Shown here: piece by piece, positions 45,201 through 53,056 of the stretch
Numbering within the stretch: the first letter of the stretch is position 1
How the letters are laid out: every line of letters begins with the position of its first letter
NCBI GenBank assembly: GCA_001516025.1
Contig: LOEU01000015.1
Coordinates: forward strand, 1-64,000
DNA: 64,000 bases
Source: a bacterium BRH_c32
GTDB taxonomy: Bacteria; Bacteroidota; Ignavibacteria; Ignavibacteriales; Melioribacteraceae
Direction of reading: 5' to 3'
The notes under the pieces: model-generated
What the model was told of the DNA's origin: nothing
Seen by the model: the letters and a program-made list of their open reading frames with translations, nothing else
Databases searched by the model: none
Program-made: the position numbers and the translations under genes

Positions 45201-45682
45201 TTTTCGATGAAGATATGTTAAAACCGGAATTGCAGGATCTTGAAGTTTATGTTGATGGAATTAATAATATTGTAGAAGCACAAAAAAGAGTAGCCCAAAG
45301 TTATTTCTTAGATGGAAGTATCGAAGGAGCGATTCCGCCACTTAAAGCATTGCTTCATATTATGGTGTATGATAATTATGAAGGTAAATCGATCAACGAT
45401 CCCGAAATAAGAAATCTGTTTACTTATGACTATACTTTAAAAAGTGATTGGTATAAAGAAAGACTTCTGAATAAGCAGCTTTATGATATCGAATTATTCA
45501 AAAAGCATCTTGATTATTTAAATAAACAACTTGAGACTCCAAATAATCTCTCCGATAAAGAGAAAAAATGCCTGCAGGATAAACTCGAAATAGTAAAGCA
45601 GAAACAAAAATATTTCAAATCCGCCGAATACCTCAAACATCTTGAAGGATATATAGGATTGGATAATATTTACAAGAACTAA
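42236..45682 (+). CDS. PPi-type phosphoenolpyruvate carboxykinase-like protein
   Basis: A 1148-residue cytosolic protein without signal or membrane segments. Its size and several blocks (GHTGFIILAPHLTRFTKREL, the kinase-like loop SGGGKSEISKS, and SLTGKSPSTTGAGSEGALTK) match my memory of the pyrophosphate-dependent PEP carboxykinases, about 1150 residues, known from Entamoeba and Propionibacterium. Those enzymes interconvert oxaloacetate with PEP and CO2 using PPi/Pi instead of GTP or ATP. The assignment is from memory. A short predicted coiled coil near the C-terminus is rich in lysine. The start is GTG with TGGAG seven bases upstream. It is a single-gene unit closed by a strong terminator. 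Confidence 0.65.
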   Translation: MELRKSLGLTKDGMNEPIKSKKLIEYINLKLSALGKPIYEDHNEKYALGLTYDLIQNLREKNRILSNYRCPADQRIQNFLDSYLSEFKDKVNIRIPSNSFILDSHGIARVLSLPPNQSEFVSDIVRSYRVKQGILHNPKSDRRTTKGVFHIAEGGLPIPDDKKSVPKKVFANLLMAAFNPPNELLQIPFTSTQENKAELFVSLLLKPTVSPEVPGFCKSKKMEIRFFAPGNLVSNLDFVESIFGNAGDPYLYWNDSAVDIEQWSGHTGFIILAPHLTRFTKRELGLPKIDIATARQVRDGMCWENEDELYNGGDAFKITARTEEGVIVTVIADNYFGYSKKEVKTQISYAANLLGNAEEEHAGGAIAFPSYNLGDFFHDDNQIQQDNHTYEQLTKAYSSFMDFKDEGYAIDKIYDDIIYVPQDCYFSLADQSVTWTWQDKPRRIQLSPKKTYILPSGYKIRMEKNSYIPSWRLIGTVAEGTFCHKPCTVSGGGKSEISKSILDSTIYGPFFTADFEKDFELVEQVINHDYSDKDPNTKPNQSRTILSPNRSLGSVIKLLTPSPIYTAEYNQWVDSIPQYIKGLVYIIKRFYNAEWGQNWKDYFSVDIIDGRFGNELKYNNRKLVASYLRVGLRKDNSWRTFKLRQDFVASDKVQMEDDITASIVIPSNQLEYLPKEIHYPAVKFIENCEFRFFQRPDEAIHRGYDKQAEKDLSTPNTFISNFAPLTINDAERFVEDAIEFDKFTAPVKKLIEEVVDNKDSDYFVSPSNARIFEGKPSKNMRYLQNRPDIAKHKEKYIAEVGARLFRKVPEDKPIFWPVISVLAGRRDNPPEPGVRSLAVHNPIHYQELPELFMDFICSLTGKSPSTTGAGSEGALTKGPFNALCPITDLNNALVSFILTGYDGFTSVAGYIGPKYRVDHDISLLIPELWGRLRVEEREPEFLIKEGLFEKLEDFEHNGKLILASRLGYRMTYKFVRSFFGRVFENPSSVFDEDMLKPELQDLEVYVDGINNIVEAQKRVAQSYFLDGSIEGAIPPLKALLHIMVYDNYEGKSINDPEIRNLFTYDYTLKSDWYKERLLNKQLYDIELFKKHLDYLNKQLETPNNLSDKEKKCLQDKLEIVKQKQKYFKSAEYLKHLEGYIGLDNIYKN

Positions 45683-45712
45683 AATTATTACTTAAGAATT
45701 CTTTCGAGAAAT

Positions 45713-45744
45713 CTCCGGCTGTTTAAATGCAGCCGGAGCTTTTT
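45713..45744 (+). terminator. Rho-independent terminator after the PEPCK-like gene
   Basis: A 9-bp GC-rich stem (CTCCGGCTG / CAGCCGGAG) with an 8-base loop is followed by CTTTTT. It ends one base before the stop codon of the convergent permease gene. Confidence 0.88.
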
Positions 45745-45745
45745 A

Positions 45746-48187
45746 TTATTCGTATCTTAATGTTTTTACCGGATCGGAAATTGCAGATTTAAAGGCTTGT
45801 ATAGCAACTGTAAAAACAGAAATTAATATTGCAATCAATGCGGCTAATAGAAAAGCCCACCAATTCATTTCAATTCTATAAGCAAAATTCTGAAGCCATT
45901 TGCTCATAAAGTAATACGCCACCGGTATCGCTATTAAATTTGCCAACAAAACCCATTTTGTAAAATCTTTTGTTAGAAGAAAAATAATCGAGAATACAGA
46001 CCCGCCAAGTACCTTCCTAATACCAATTTCTTTTATTCTTTGTTCTGTTACATATATAGCTAGACCATATAATCCGAGCACTGCAATAAAGATTGCTAAA
46101 ATTGAAAAAATAGTAATGAGCATCCCTATTTTTTCTTCTTTTTCATATAAGCCGGCAAGTTTTTGGTCTGCAAAGTTAAAATACATATTTCCTGTAACAT
46201 CTAAATTGTTCCAAACCGCTTTAATCTTTGCAATAGTATTAGTAAAATCATTCGAACTAATTTTTATGGCGAGTACGCTTGCCGGTTGAGTTACATCACT
46301 TAAACGCAATATCATAGGTCTAATTGTTGTGTGAAGTGATTCATAATTAAAATCTTTTATTATTCCGATTACATTAAAACTCTTTGCAGGAGCCAGGATC
46401 GAAAGTGCAAATATTTTGGCTCCTAAAACATTATTAGATTTACATGCTTTTTCCATTGCCTCATTAATTATAATATTTGTTGAATCTGAAGAATAATCTT
46501 TTGAGTAGAATCTTCCCGCTTTTATTTTAATGCCATAAGTCTTTAGGAAATCGTAATCAACATCAAGGAACTGTGCCGAAATCAAATCCGAACCGGAATT
46601 TTTATTGAATAGGAATGAATTACCCGGAATTCCGGCAACAAACATCCGAGATGAATTAGTGAAAGATTTAATGCTTGGTATTTTCCTTAACTCATTTTTG
46701 AATGCTTCCAATTTATCGCCTATATTTGAAGCGTTTTCAATTAATACTAAATGATCTTTTTGAAAACCTAAATTCTTATTTTGCATAAAATTTAATTGGT
46801 CTTTCATAATAATTGTAGCAATTATTAATGCAATCGAAATAGAAAATTGCACAATTACTAATATGCTTCTAAAAGGACTTTTCCGTTTGTTACCTTTACT
46901 TGATTTTAGAATATGACTCGGCATTAATGCAGAGAGATAAAATGAAGGATAACTTCCGGCTAATAATCCTACAATTATGATAAACATAATTATTATAGGA
47001 ATTGTATAATAATTACTAAAGTAGTTCATCTCCAAATTTTTCGATACAAATTCATTAAATAGAGGAAGAACTAATTCTACTATTAATAAGGAAAGTAAAA
47101 CTGAAATAGCACAAGTAATAATTGATTCTGATATAAATTGTTTTATCAAATCAGATCTATTTGAACCTAAAGTCTTTCTAATCCCTACTTCTTTAGCTCT
47201 TTCATCCGATTTTGCAGTAGTTAAATTCATAAAATTTATTACTGCAATTAGTAGTATAAATATAGATACTATTGAGAAGATATAAAGATATGTTATATCG
47301 CTTGACTTAATATCATTCCATTCAGTATTTGGATCAAGTCCATAAATACTTTGTGAACGTAAATAGATATCGCCAACCGGCTGCAATTTATATTGATAGA
47401 TATTACCTTTTGCCAGAAATTCTTGTATTGGAATACCAATAAATTTTTCAGCAGCCGGAGCAACATATTCTTTCACAATTCCTTCAAGTTTTCGTTCAAA
47501 TTCATTTACATTTGACCCCGGTTTTACAAGTATATAGGTTGTAAATAAAGCATTCAACCAATCATGAATATTTTCTGAATTATATGATGACATCGAAAGT
47601 AAAAATTCGCAGCTAAAATGAGATTTCTTTGAAAAATCCTTTATTAAACCGGTTACTAGATATGACTTTTCATTTTCTACTTTTATTACTTTGCCAACAG
47701 GATTTTCATTACCAAAATAACGTTTTGCGGCTGTTTGAGTTATTACTAAAGAATTTGGGTTTACCAATGCAGTTTTGGGATCACCGTTTATTAGATCAAT
47801 ATTAAAAATGGAAAAAAAAGTTGAATCAACTAAATAGACATCCCCCTCTCTAAATATTTTTTCTTTATAGATCAAAGTATGAATTCCTTGATATCCAATT
47901 CGAGCATAAGACTCAACTTCGGGGTAATTACTTTTTATTGCCTCTGCCAATGGTCCATCAGTTTTTGAATTATTTGATTCTACCCCTTCAATAATTGAAT
48001 GTGTATATACTCTATATATTCTATCAGAATTTGGGTAGAATTTATCATACCCTAATTCATCTATTACAAATAAACCCAAAGTAATAAAACATGCAATTCC
48101 AACGGCAAGCCCCACAATATTTATTAATGAAAAACTTTTTAGCCTGATTAAGTTTCTAAACGCAATTTTAATATATGTACCGAACAT
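45746..48187 (-). CDS. MacB/FtsX-type ABC transporter permease
   Basis: An 813-residue permease of the MacB/FtsX class. Helix 1 lies at about 18-42 (SLINIVGLAVGIACFITLGLF), followed by a periplasmic MacB_PCD domain, a first FtsX core of three helices (about 290-430, DERAKEVGIRKTLGSNRSDLI), a second periplasmic domain and a second FtsX core at the C-terminus (QRIKEIGIRKVLGGSVFSI). The duplicated EIGIRK-LG signature is typical of the Bacteroidota 800-residue permeases. With the ATPase and HlyD-type adaptor encoded upstream it should form a tripartite or mechanotransmission exporter. Substrate unknown. Confidence 0.92.
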   Translation of the reverse strand: MFGTYIKIAFRNLIRLKSFSLINIVGLAVGIACFITLGLFVIDELGYDKFYPNSDRIYRVYTHSIIEGVESNNSKTDGPLAEAIKSNYPEVESYARIGYQGIHTLIYKEKIFREGDVYLVDSTFFSIFNIDLINGDPKTALVNPNSLVITQTAAKRYFGNENPVGKVIKVENEKSYLVTGLIKDFSKKSHFSCEFLLSMSSYNSENIHDWLNALFTTYILVKPGSNVNEFERKLEGIVKEYVAPAAEKFIGIPIQEFLAKGNIYQYKLQPVGDIYLRSQSIYGLDPNTEWNDIKSSDITYLYIFSIVSIFILLIAVINFMNLTTAKSDERAKEVGIRKTLGSNRSDLIKQFISESIITCAISVLLSLLIVELVLPLFNEFVSKNLEMNYFSNYYTIPIIIMFIIIVGLLAGSYPSFYLSALMPSHILKSSKGNKRKSPFRSILVIVQFSISIALIIATIIMKDQLNFMQNKNLGFQKDHLVLIENASNIGDKLEAFKNELRKIPSIKSFTNSSRMFVAGIPGNSFLFNKNSGSDLISAQFLDVDYDFLKTYGIKIKAGRFYSKDYSSDSTNIIINEAMEKACKSNNVLGAKIFALSILAPAKSFNVIGIIKDFNYESLHTTIRPMILRLSDVTQPASVLAIKISSNDFTNTIAKIKAVWNNLDVTGNMYFNFADQKLAGLYEKEEKIGMLITIFSILAIFIAVLGLYGLAIYVTEQRIKEIGIRKVLGGSVFSIIFLLTKDFTKWVLLANLIAIPVAYYFMSKWLQNFAYRIEMNWWAFLLAALIAILISVFTVAIQAFKSAISDPVKTLRYE

Positions 48188-48214
48188 TTGATTAATCTCC
48201 GATTTAATTATTAA

Positions 48215-48904
48215 TTATAATCTGAATCCTTGCTGAAAATTTTCAGTAACTATTTTCCCATCGAGGAGATGAATAACTCTATTGCCATATTCGGCATATG
48301 CAGGAGAGTGAGTAACCATTACTATTGTAGTCCCAGTTTCATTTAGATAAGTCAATAAATTCATTACTTCATCCCCATGTGAAGTATCTAAATTTCCCGT
48401 TGGTTCATCAGCAAATATTAATCGGGGTTGAGCAACAATGGCACGCGATACTGCTACTCTTTGCTGCTGTCCCCCAGATAATTGTTGGGGGAAATGATTT
48501 CTGCGGTGCATTATCTCCATTATCTCAAGTACTTTTTCTACCTTCGCTTTTCTTTCATCGGATTTCATCTTCATATACAATAAAGGCAGTTCGATATTCT
48601 CATAAACCGTTAATTCATCAATTAGATTAAAACTTTGGAATACAAATCCAATATTTTCCTTTCTGATTCGGGCACGTTGATTTTCATTTAATTTGGAAAT
48701 ATCATCCCCCATAAAATAATATTTACCCTCTGAGGGTGTATCCAAAAGTCCGAGAATATTCATCAAAGTAGATTTTCCACAACCGGAAGGTCCCATTATA
48801 GTAGCAAATTCACCTTCTTTTATTTCTATATTAACATTATCAACTGCTGTGGTTTCTACTTCTTTTGTTCTAAATATTTTTGTTAGATTTTCGGTTCTAA
48901 GCAT
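48215..48904 (-). CDS. ABC transporter ATP-binding protein (MacB/LolD type)
   Basis: A 229-residue ATPase. Walker A is GPSGCGKST (about 39-47), the Q-loop is GFVFQSFNLIDELTV, the signature motif is LSGGQQQRVAVSRAIV, Walker B is RLIFADEPTGNLD, and the switch histidine lies in VMVTHSPAYAEYGNR. These place it in the MacB/LolD/FtsE group that drives FtsX-type permeases. It lies 13 bp after the adaptor gene and 27 bp before the permease gene in one operon. Confidence 0.95.
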   Translation of the reverse strand: MLRTENLTKIFRTKEVETTAVDNVNIEIKEGEFATIMGPSGCGKSTLMNILGLLDTPSEGKYYFMGDDISKLNENQRARIRKENIGFVFQSFNLIDELTVYENIELPLLYMKMKSDERKAKVEKVLEIMEIMHRRNHFPQQLSGGQQQRVAVSRAIVAQPRLIFADEPTGNLDTSHGDEVMNLLTYLNETGTTIVMVTHSPAYAEYGNRVIHLLDGKIVTENFQQGFRL

Positions 48905-48917
48905 TTTTTTACCTCAT

Positions 48918-50168
48918 TTATTTTAGATTTAATATCTCTTTATTTCCAAAATTCTGATATGAAGATGTTATTACTATGTCGCCTTCATTAAGTCCCGAAA
49001 GAAGCTCAAGAAAGTGTTGGTTCTGCCTTCCAATCTTTATTTCTCTTTTCTTTGCAACCTTTCCGTTTTGATCTATTAGATAAATCCATTGCCCACCTGT
49101 CTCTGTAAAGAATCCGCCATTTTCGACTAACAAAGAACTTGTAGTCTTCCCTAACTTTAATTTTATACTTACAGATTGTCCTCTTCTAATATCAATTGGG
49201 TGCTTTCCCGCAAAAACCAGATCAATACTGAATCTTCCATTTGTAACCTGAGGATACACTGTCTTGACCACTAATTGATAAACCTGATTATTAAAATCAT
49301 ATTCACCTGTAACGCCTTGCTTTACACGTAAAATATAATGCTCGTCCACTTCCGCTTTGACTTTGAAAGAATCGATATTATCTATTTGTCCAAGCTGATA
49401 CCCCGCTGGAACTGATTGACCTATTTCACAACTTAATGATGTCAATTGCCCTTTAATTGGTGCTTTCACTGTAAGGTTAGCCAATTGTCCTTCCACCAAA
49501 TTGAGATATTTTTTTGATAATTCTATATTAGCGTTTCCTTGATTCGTTAAGTCCTCCAAGGTCAATGAATCTCTTTTTAAGGATTCTGATAGAATTACTT
49601 TTCTATGTAACAACGTTTCAAATTTTTCTTTTGTAAGAAGAAATTCATTATTGGAAATCAATCCTTTGTTATATAGCGCTTTATTTGTAGTAAAGATTCT
49701 TTCTTGATTTAGGATTGCAAGATTGAGATTAATTAGTTGGTCTCTTTTATTGAGTAGATTTTGTTCAAAAGTTAAACTCGTTTGTCGGGACATGCTTTCA
49801 GCCTGTAAGAAGCTTGATTGAGTGTTCATTACTTGGAGCGATAAATTTGGATTATCAAGCTTTACAATTGCATCTCCCGGATTTAACATAGCCCCTTCTT
49901 CTACATATTTGTGAACTATCTTTCCTCCATCGGATAAATCTAAATAGAAGGAATAAAATGGTTCTATACTTCCATCCACGGGTATATAATCTTGAAATTC
50001 TCCTTTTTGTACTTCGGTGATTGTTATTTTATCTTTTTCTACATTAAGTTTATTACTATCTGAGAGAGCAGAATAAGTTATAAGCATTAGGGAGACAAAT
50101 ATCGTTAAATAAATTATTGCTCTAATAATTTTTCTATCCCAATTTTTATTCTTGATTATCTTATCCAT
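48918..50168 (-). CDS. HlyD/MacA-type periplasmic adaptor protein
   Basis: A 416-residue membrane-fusion protein: one N-terminal anchor helix (about 17-37), a biotinyl-lipoyl-like half (GSIEPFYSFYLDLSDGGKIVHKYVEEGAMLNPGDAIVKLDNP), a long alpha-helical hairpin (about 120-230), the second lipoyl half (VKAPIKGQLTSLSCEIGQSVPAGYQLGQID) and a beta-barrel. It bridges the ABC permease to an outer-membrane channel. It is the first gene of the operon; a sigma-54-like promoter and two inverted repeats lie directly upstream, facing the gene for a sigma-54 activator. Confidence 0.93.
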   Translation of the reverse strand: MDKIIKNKNWDRKIIRAIIYLTIFVSLMLITYSALSDSNKLNVEKDKITITEVQKGEFQDYIPVDGSIEPFYSFYLDLSDGGKIVHKYVEEGAMLNPGDAIVKLDNPNLSLQVMNTQSSFLQAESMSRQTSLTFEQNLLNKRDQLINLNLAILNQERIFTTNKALYNKGLISNNEFLLTKEKFETLLHRKVILSESLKRDSLTLEDLTNQGNANIELSKKYLNLVEGQLANLTVKAPIKGQLTSLSCEIGQSVPAGYQLGQIDNIDSFKVKAEVDEHYILRVKQGVTGEYDFNNQVYQLVVKTVYPQVTNGRFSIDLVFAGKHPIDIRRGQSVSIKLKLGKTTSSLLVENGGFFTETGGQWIYLIDQNGKVAKKREIKIGRQNQHFLELLSGLNEGDIVITSSYQNFGNKEILNLK

Positions 50169-50196
50169 TTCTAATCTCTATAATATACTTCTAATA

Positions 50197-50212
50197 CTCA
50201 ATTAATATGCCA
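50197..50212 (-). promoter_or_regulatory. Sigma-54-like -24/-12 promoter of the ABC exporter operon
   Basis: On the minus strand TGGCATATTAATTGAG has the GG element and a GA (for GC) element exactly ten bases apart, matching the -24/-12 layout TGGCAC-N5-TTGCA except at the last positions. The predicted start near 50186 gives a leader of about 18 bases before the adaptor gene. Confidence 0.6.
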
Positions 50213-50273
50213 TTAATAAAGTTTGAGAATTAAGCTAATTATTGAATTTATTGAAGTTTGTGCTCTCAATTAT

Positions 50274-50289
50274 TGTTCGGAAACGGACA
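50274..50289. promoter_or_regulatory. Inverted repeat, candidate enhancer site 1
   Basis: TGTTC-GGAAAC-GGACA is a 5-6-5 inverted repeat with one mismatch. Its centre is 20 bp, about two helical turns, from the second site. It lies about 75 bp upstream of the -12/-24 element, as expected of an activator site for a sigma-54 regulator. Confidence 0.55.
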
Positions 50290-50293
50290 TTGA

Positions 50294-50309
50294 TGTTCGT
50301 AAATGAACA
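50294..50309. promoter_or_regulatory. Inverted repeat, candidate enhancer site 2
   Basis: TGTTC-GTAAAT-GAACA is a perfect 5-6-5 inverted repeat with the same arms as site 1. The pair lies between the exporter operon and the regulator gene, and may serve both. Confidence 0.6.
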
Positions 50310-50357
50310 ATTTTTGTAATATTTTTATAAATAGAAAATATAATTAAGTGTGAGTCT

Positions 50358-51719
50358 ATGCGAAGTGTATTAATAGTTGATGATAATGAAGATATTCTAA
50401 TAGCACTTAAGCTGCTTTTAAAACCTGAATGTGATTTAATCATAACTGAAAACGACCCTGCCAAAATTCCCTCACTATTACTTAATCATTCATTTGATGT
50501 AATTTTCTTAGATATGAATTTCTCCTTCGATACGACGAGTGGGATGGAAGGTTTTTATTGGTTAAAAGAGATTAAAAAAATTGAACCAAATTCTGTGATA
50601 ATTTTAATTACTGCTTTTGGTGATATAAGCTTGGCAATTAAAGCAATAAAAGAAGGAGCTACTGATTTTATTTTGAAACCATGGCAAAATGAAAAGCTTA
50701 TGGCTACTTTTTCATCAGCATGTAAATTATATGATTCTCAATTAGAATATGAAAAAATTAAAAATCAGCAGAATTACTTCAATAAACTTTTAGAATCGGG
50801 AGTACCAGAAATAATTGGTAATTCTGAAGAAATGAAAAAGATGTTCCGAATTATTTCTAAAGTTGCTGATACGGATGCGAATGTATTAATTCTTGGTCAA
50901 AATGGAACTGGTAAAGAATTGGTAGCACGCGCATTACATAAAAATTCAAAAAGGGGAAATAATGTTTTTGTTTCGGTGGATATTGGTTCATTAACACAAT
51001 CGCTTTTTGAAAGTGAATTATTTGGCTATGTAAAAGGAGCTTTCACTGATGCAAAGGAGGATAAACCGGGAAGATTTGAAATTGCATCAGGCGGCACTTT
51101 ATTCCTTGATGAAATCGGGAATCTACCTCTAGAACTTCAATCTAAACTTCTTTCAGTTATTCAGAAAAAGGAAGTAACCCGTGTTGGTTCAAATAAACCA
51201 ATAAGTATCGATATCAGACTAATTTGCGCAACTAATGCTGCTATTTACGAATTAGTTGCAAATAATAAATTCAGGCAAGATCTTCTTTATCGTATTAATA
51301 CTGTAGAGATACAATTACCCCGCCTAGAAGACCGCAAAGGAGATATATCGTTACTTGCAGAATATTTTTTGAATCAATTCAAGCAAAAATATAATAAACC
51401 ACTGCTTACCATATCGCCATTAACTATTAAAAAATTTGAAGAGTATCCATGGCATGGGAACGTCAGAGAGCTTCAACATATAATTGAAAGAAGCGTAATT
51501 ATGTGTGATTCAAATACTATTAAACCATCAGATATTCATTTTAATGAGAACAAAATTAATAACAATGATCCTTTAGACACACTAAATTTGGATGAAATAG
51601 AAAAGACTGTAATTCAAAAAGCTCTAATAAAATCGGAGGGAAATGTATCAAGAGCAGCTAAGGAATTAGGATTAACTCGAAATTCCTTATATAGAAGAAT
51701 GGAGAAATACCATTTATGA
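50358..51719 (+). CDS. Sigma-54-dependent response regulator (NtrC family)
   Basis: A 453-residue NtrC-type activator. The receiver has the acidic pocket in VDDNED, phospho-acceptor D52 (FLDMNF) and K107 (ILKPW). The AAA+ domain shows Walker A GQNGTGKE (180-187), the sigma-54 contact loop as GAFTDA instead of GAFTGA, Walker B GGTLFLDEIGNLP and the arginine finger region FRQDLLYRINTVEI. A Fis-type helix-turn-helix closes the protein (GNVSRAAKELGLTRNSLYRR). It should activate sigma-54 promoters, most likely that of the divergent ABC exporter operon. Its stop overlaps the start of the kinase gene (ATGA). Confidence 0.95.
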   Translation: MRSVLIVDDNEDILIALKLLLKPECDLIITENDPAKIPSLLLNHSFDVIFLDMNFSFDTTSGMEGFYWLKEIKKIEPNSVIILITAFGDISLAIKAIKEGATDFILKPWQNEKLMATFSSACKLYDSQLEYEKIKNQQNYFNKLLESGVPEIIGNSEEMKKMFRIISKVADTDANVLILGQNGTGKELVARALHKNSKRGNNVFVSVDIGSLTQSLFESELFGYVKGAFTDAKEDKPGRFEIASGGTLFLDEIGNLPLELQSKLLSVIQKKEVTRVGSNKPISIDIRLICATNAAIYELVANNKFRQDLLYRINTVEIQLPRLEDRKGDISLLAEYFLNQFKQKYNKPLLTISPLTIKKFEEYPWHGNVRELQHIIERSVIMCDSNTIKPSDIHFNENKINNNDPLDTLNLDEIEKTVIQKALIKSEGNVSRAAKELGLTRNSLYRRMEKYHL

Positions 51720-53047
51720 ATAATTTTCGTTTTCAAATTATTTTAAGAACCCTTTTATTATTCTTATTACTTTTTTCTTCGTCTTATTTTTTCCAAAATT
51801 CTAATTTTTTTTTAGGAATACTATTTTTAATTGCCGCATTGATTCCAGTCTATTTGATAATTGCCTATTCAGAATTATCTAATAAAGAATTAATTAAATT
51901 TTTAAAAGGGATTAATTACTCTGACTTCACACAAAATATTACGATCAATAATCTAGGTGCTTCATTTATAAAACTAGCAAATGAGATGAACCAAGTACTA
52001 GAAAAATTTAAAACGCTTAGTTTCGAAAAAGAAGAAAATATTAAATATCTCCAAACGGTTGTTGAGCATGTTAATATAGGTTTGATTACATTTAATTCTA
52101 AAGGTGAAATCGGATTAATAAATAAGGGAGCTAAAAAGATACTAAGAATTAGTTATCTTAAAAATATTATTGATTTAGATAAGCAAATTATTGGTTTCGG
52201 TGAATTCTTATTCCAAATTCAACCAAATAGAAAATCTACTTATAAATTTTCTTACGATGGTGAATCAATTCAATTGATGATATTTGGAACCGAATTTAGA
52301 TTGAAAGAGCAAAATCTAAAACTAATATCTCTATATAATATCCAATCTGAACTTGACGAAAAAGAAATTGAAGCATGGCAAAAATTAATTAGAGTATTAA
52401 CTCATGAAATTATGAATTCAATTACTCCAATTTCTTCACTCGCTACTACTGCTGATTCATTAATCAAAAATTCTCCTGATTATCATTCAGAAAAAGAGTG
52501 GATTAAAGATATTGTTCAAGCACTAAAAATAATTCAAAAAAGAAGCGAAGGTTTAGGTTCATTTGTCAATAAGTTCCGAGATATTTCTAAGATTCCAAAA
52601 CCAAATTTCCAGACAATTAACGTTTCTGAATTATTTTTTCGTATAAGATTATTGACAGAGCCAATCATTTCAGATACCGAAATAAATATTTCATTTTCCA
52701 TTAAACCCGAAAATTTAGAAATTATTGGAGACCCTGATTTAATAGAACAAGTATTTATTAATTTAATAAATAATTCTGTTCAGGCTTTGAGTGAAACTAA
52801 GAACCCGGTAATTAATGTAACTGCTGAAATTGATGAAAAAAGTGGGGCAGTATTTAAAGTTAAGGACAATGGCATTGGAATTTCCGAAAATGTGATTGAT
52901 AGAATTTTTGTCCCATTTTTTACAACTAAACAAGAAGGTTCAGGAATAGGACTTAGCATTTCACAAACTATCATTAAAGCTCATAATGGAAATATTTGGG
53001 TAGAATCTTCTACTAATAGTACTACTACTTTTTCTATTAGATTGTAA
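51716..53047 (+). CDS. NtrY-like sensor histidine kinase
   Basis: A 443-residue membrane kinase. Two hydrophobic helices (about 8-25 and 31-51) are followed directly by a helical linker, a PAS-like domain (VEHVNIGLITFNSKGEIGLINKGAK), a HisKA motif with H230 (RVLTHEIMNSITPISSLA) and an ATPase domain (NLINNSVQAL, VKDNGIGI, GSGIGLSISQTI). There is almost no periplasmic loop, so the signal is probably sensed in the membrane or cytoplasm, as for envelope stress or an exporter substrate. It is the partner of the sigma-54 regulator, whose gene it overlaps by four bases. Confidence 0.93.
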   Translation: MNNFRFQIILRTLLLFLLLFSSSYFFQNSNFFLGILFLIAALIPVYLIIAYSELSNKELIKFLKGINYSDFTQNITINNLGASFIKLANEMNQVLEKFKTLSFEKEENIKYLQTVVEHVNIGLITFNSKGEIGLINKGAKKILRISYLKNIIDLDKQIIGFGEFLFQIQPNRKSTYKFSYDGESIQLMIFGTEFRLKEQNLKLISLYNIQSELDEKEIEAWQKLIRVLTHEIMNSITPISSLATTADSLIKNSPDYHSEKEWIKDIVQALKIIQKRSEGLGSFVNKFRDISKIPKPNFQTINVSELFFRIRLLTEPIISDTEINISFSIKPENLEIIGDPDLIEQVFINLINNSVQALSETKNPVINVTAEIDEKSGAVFKVKDNGIGISENVIDRIFVPFFTTKQEGSGIGLSISQTIIKAHNGNIWVESSTNSTTTFSIRL

Positions 53048-53056
53048 GTGTAAGAA

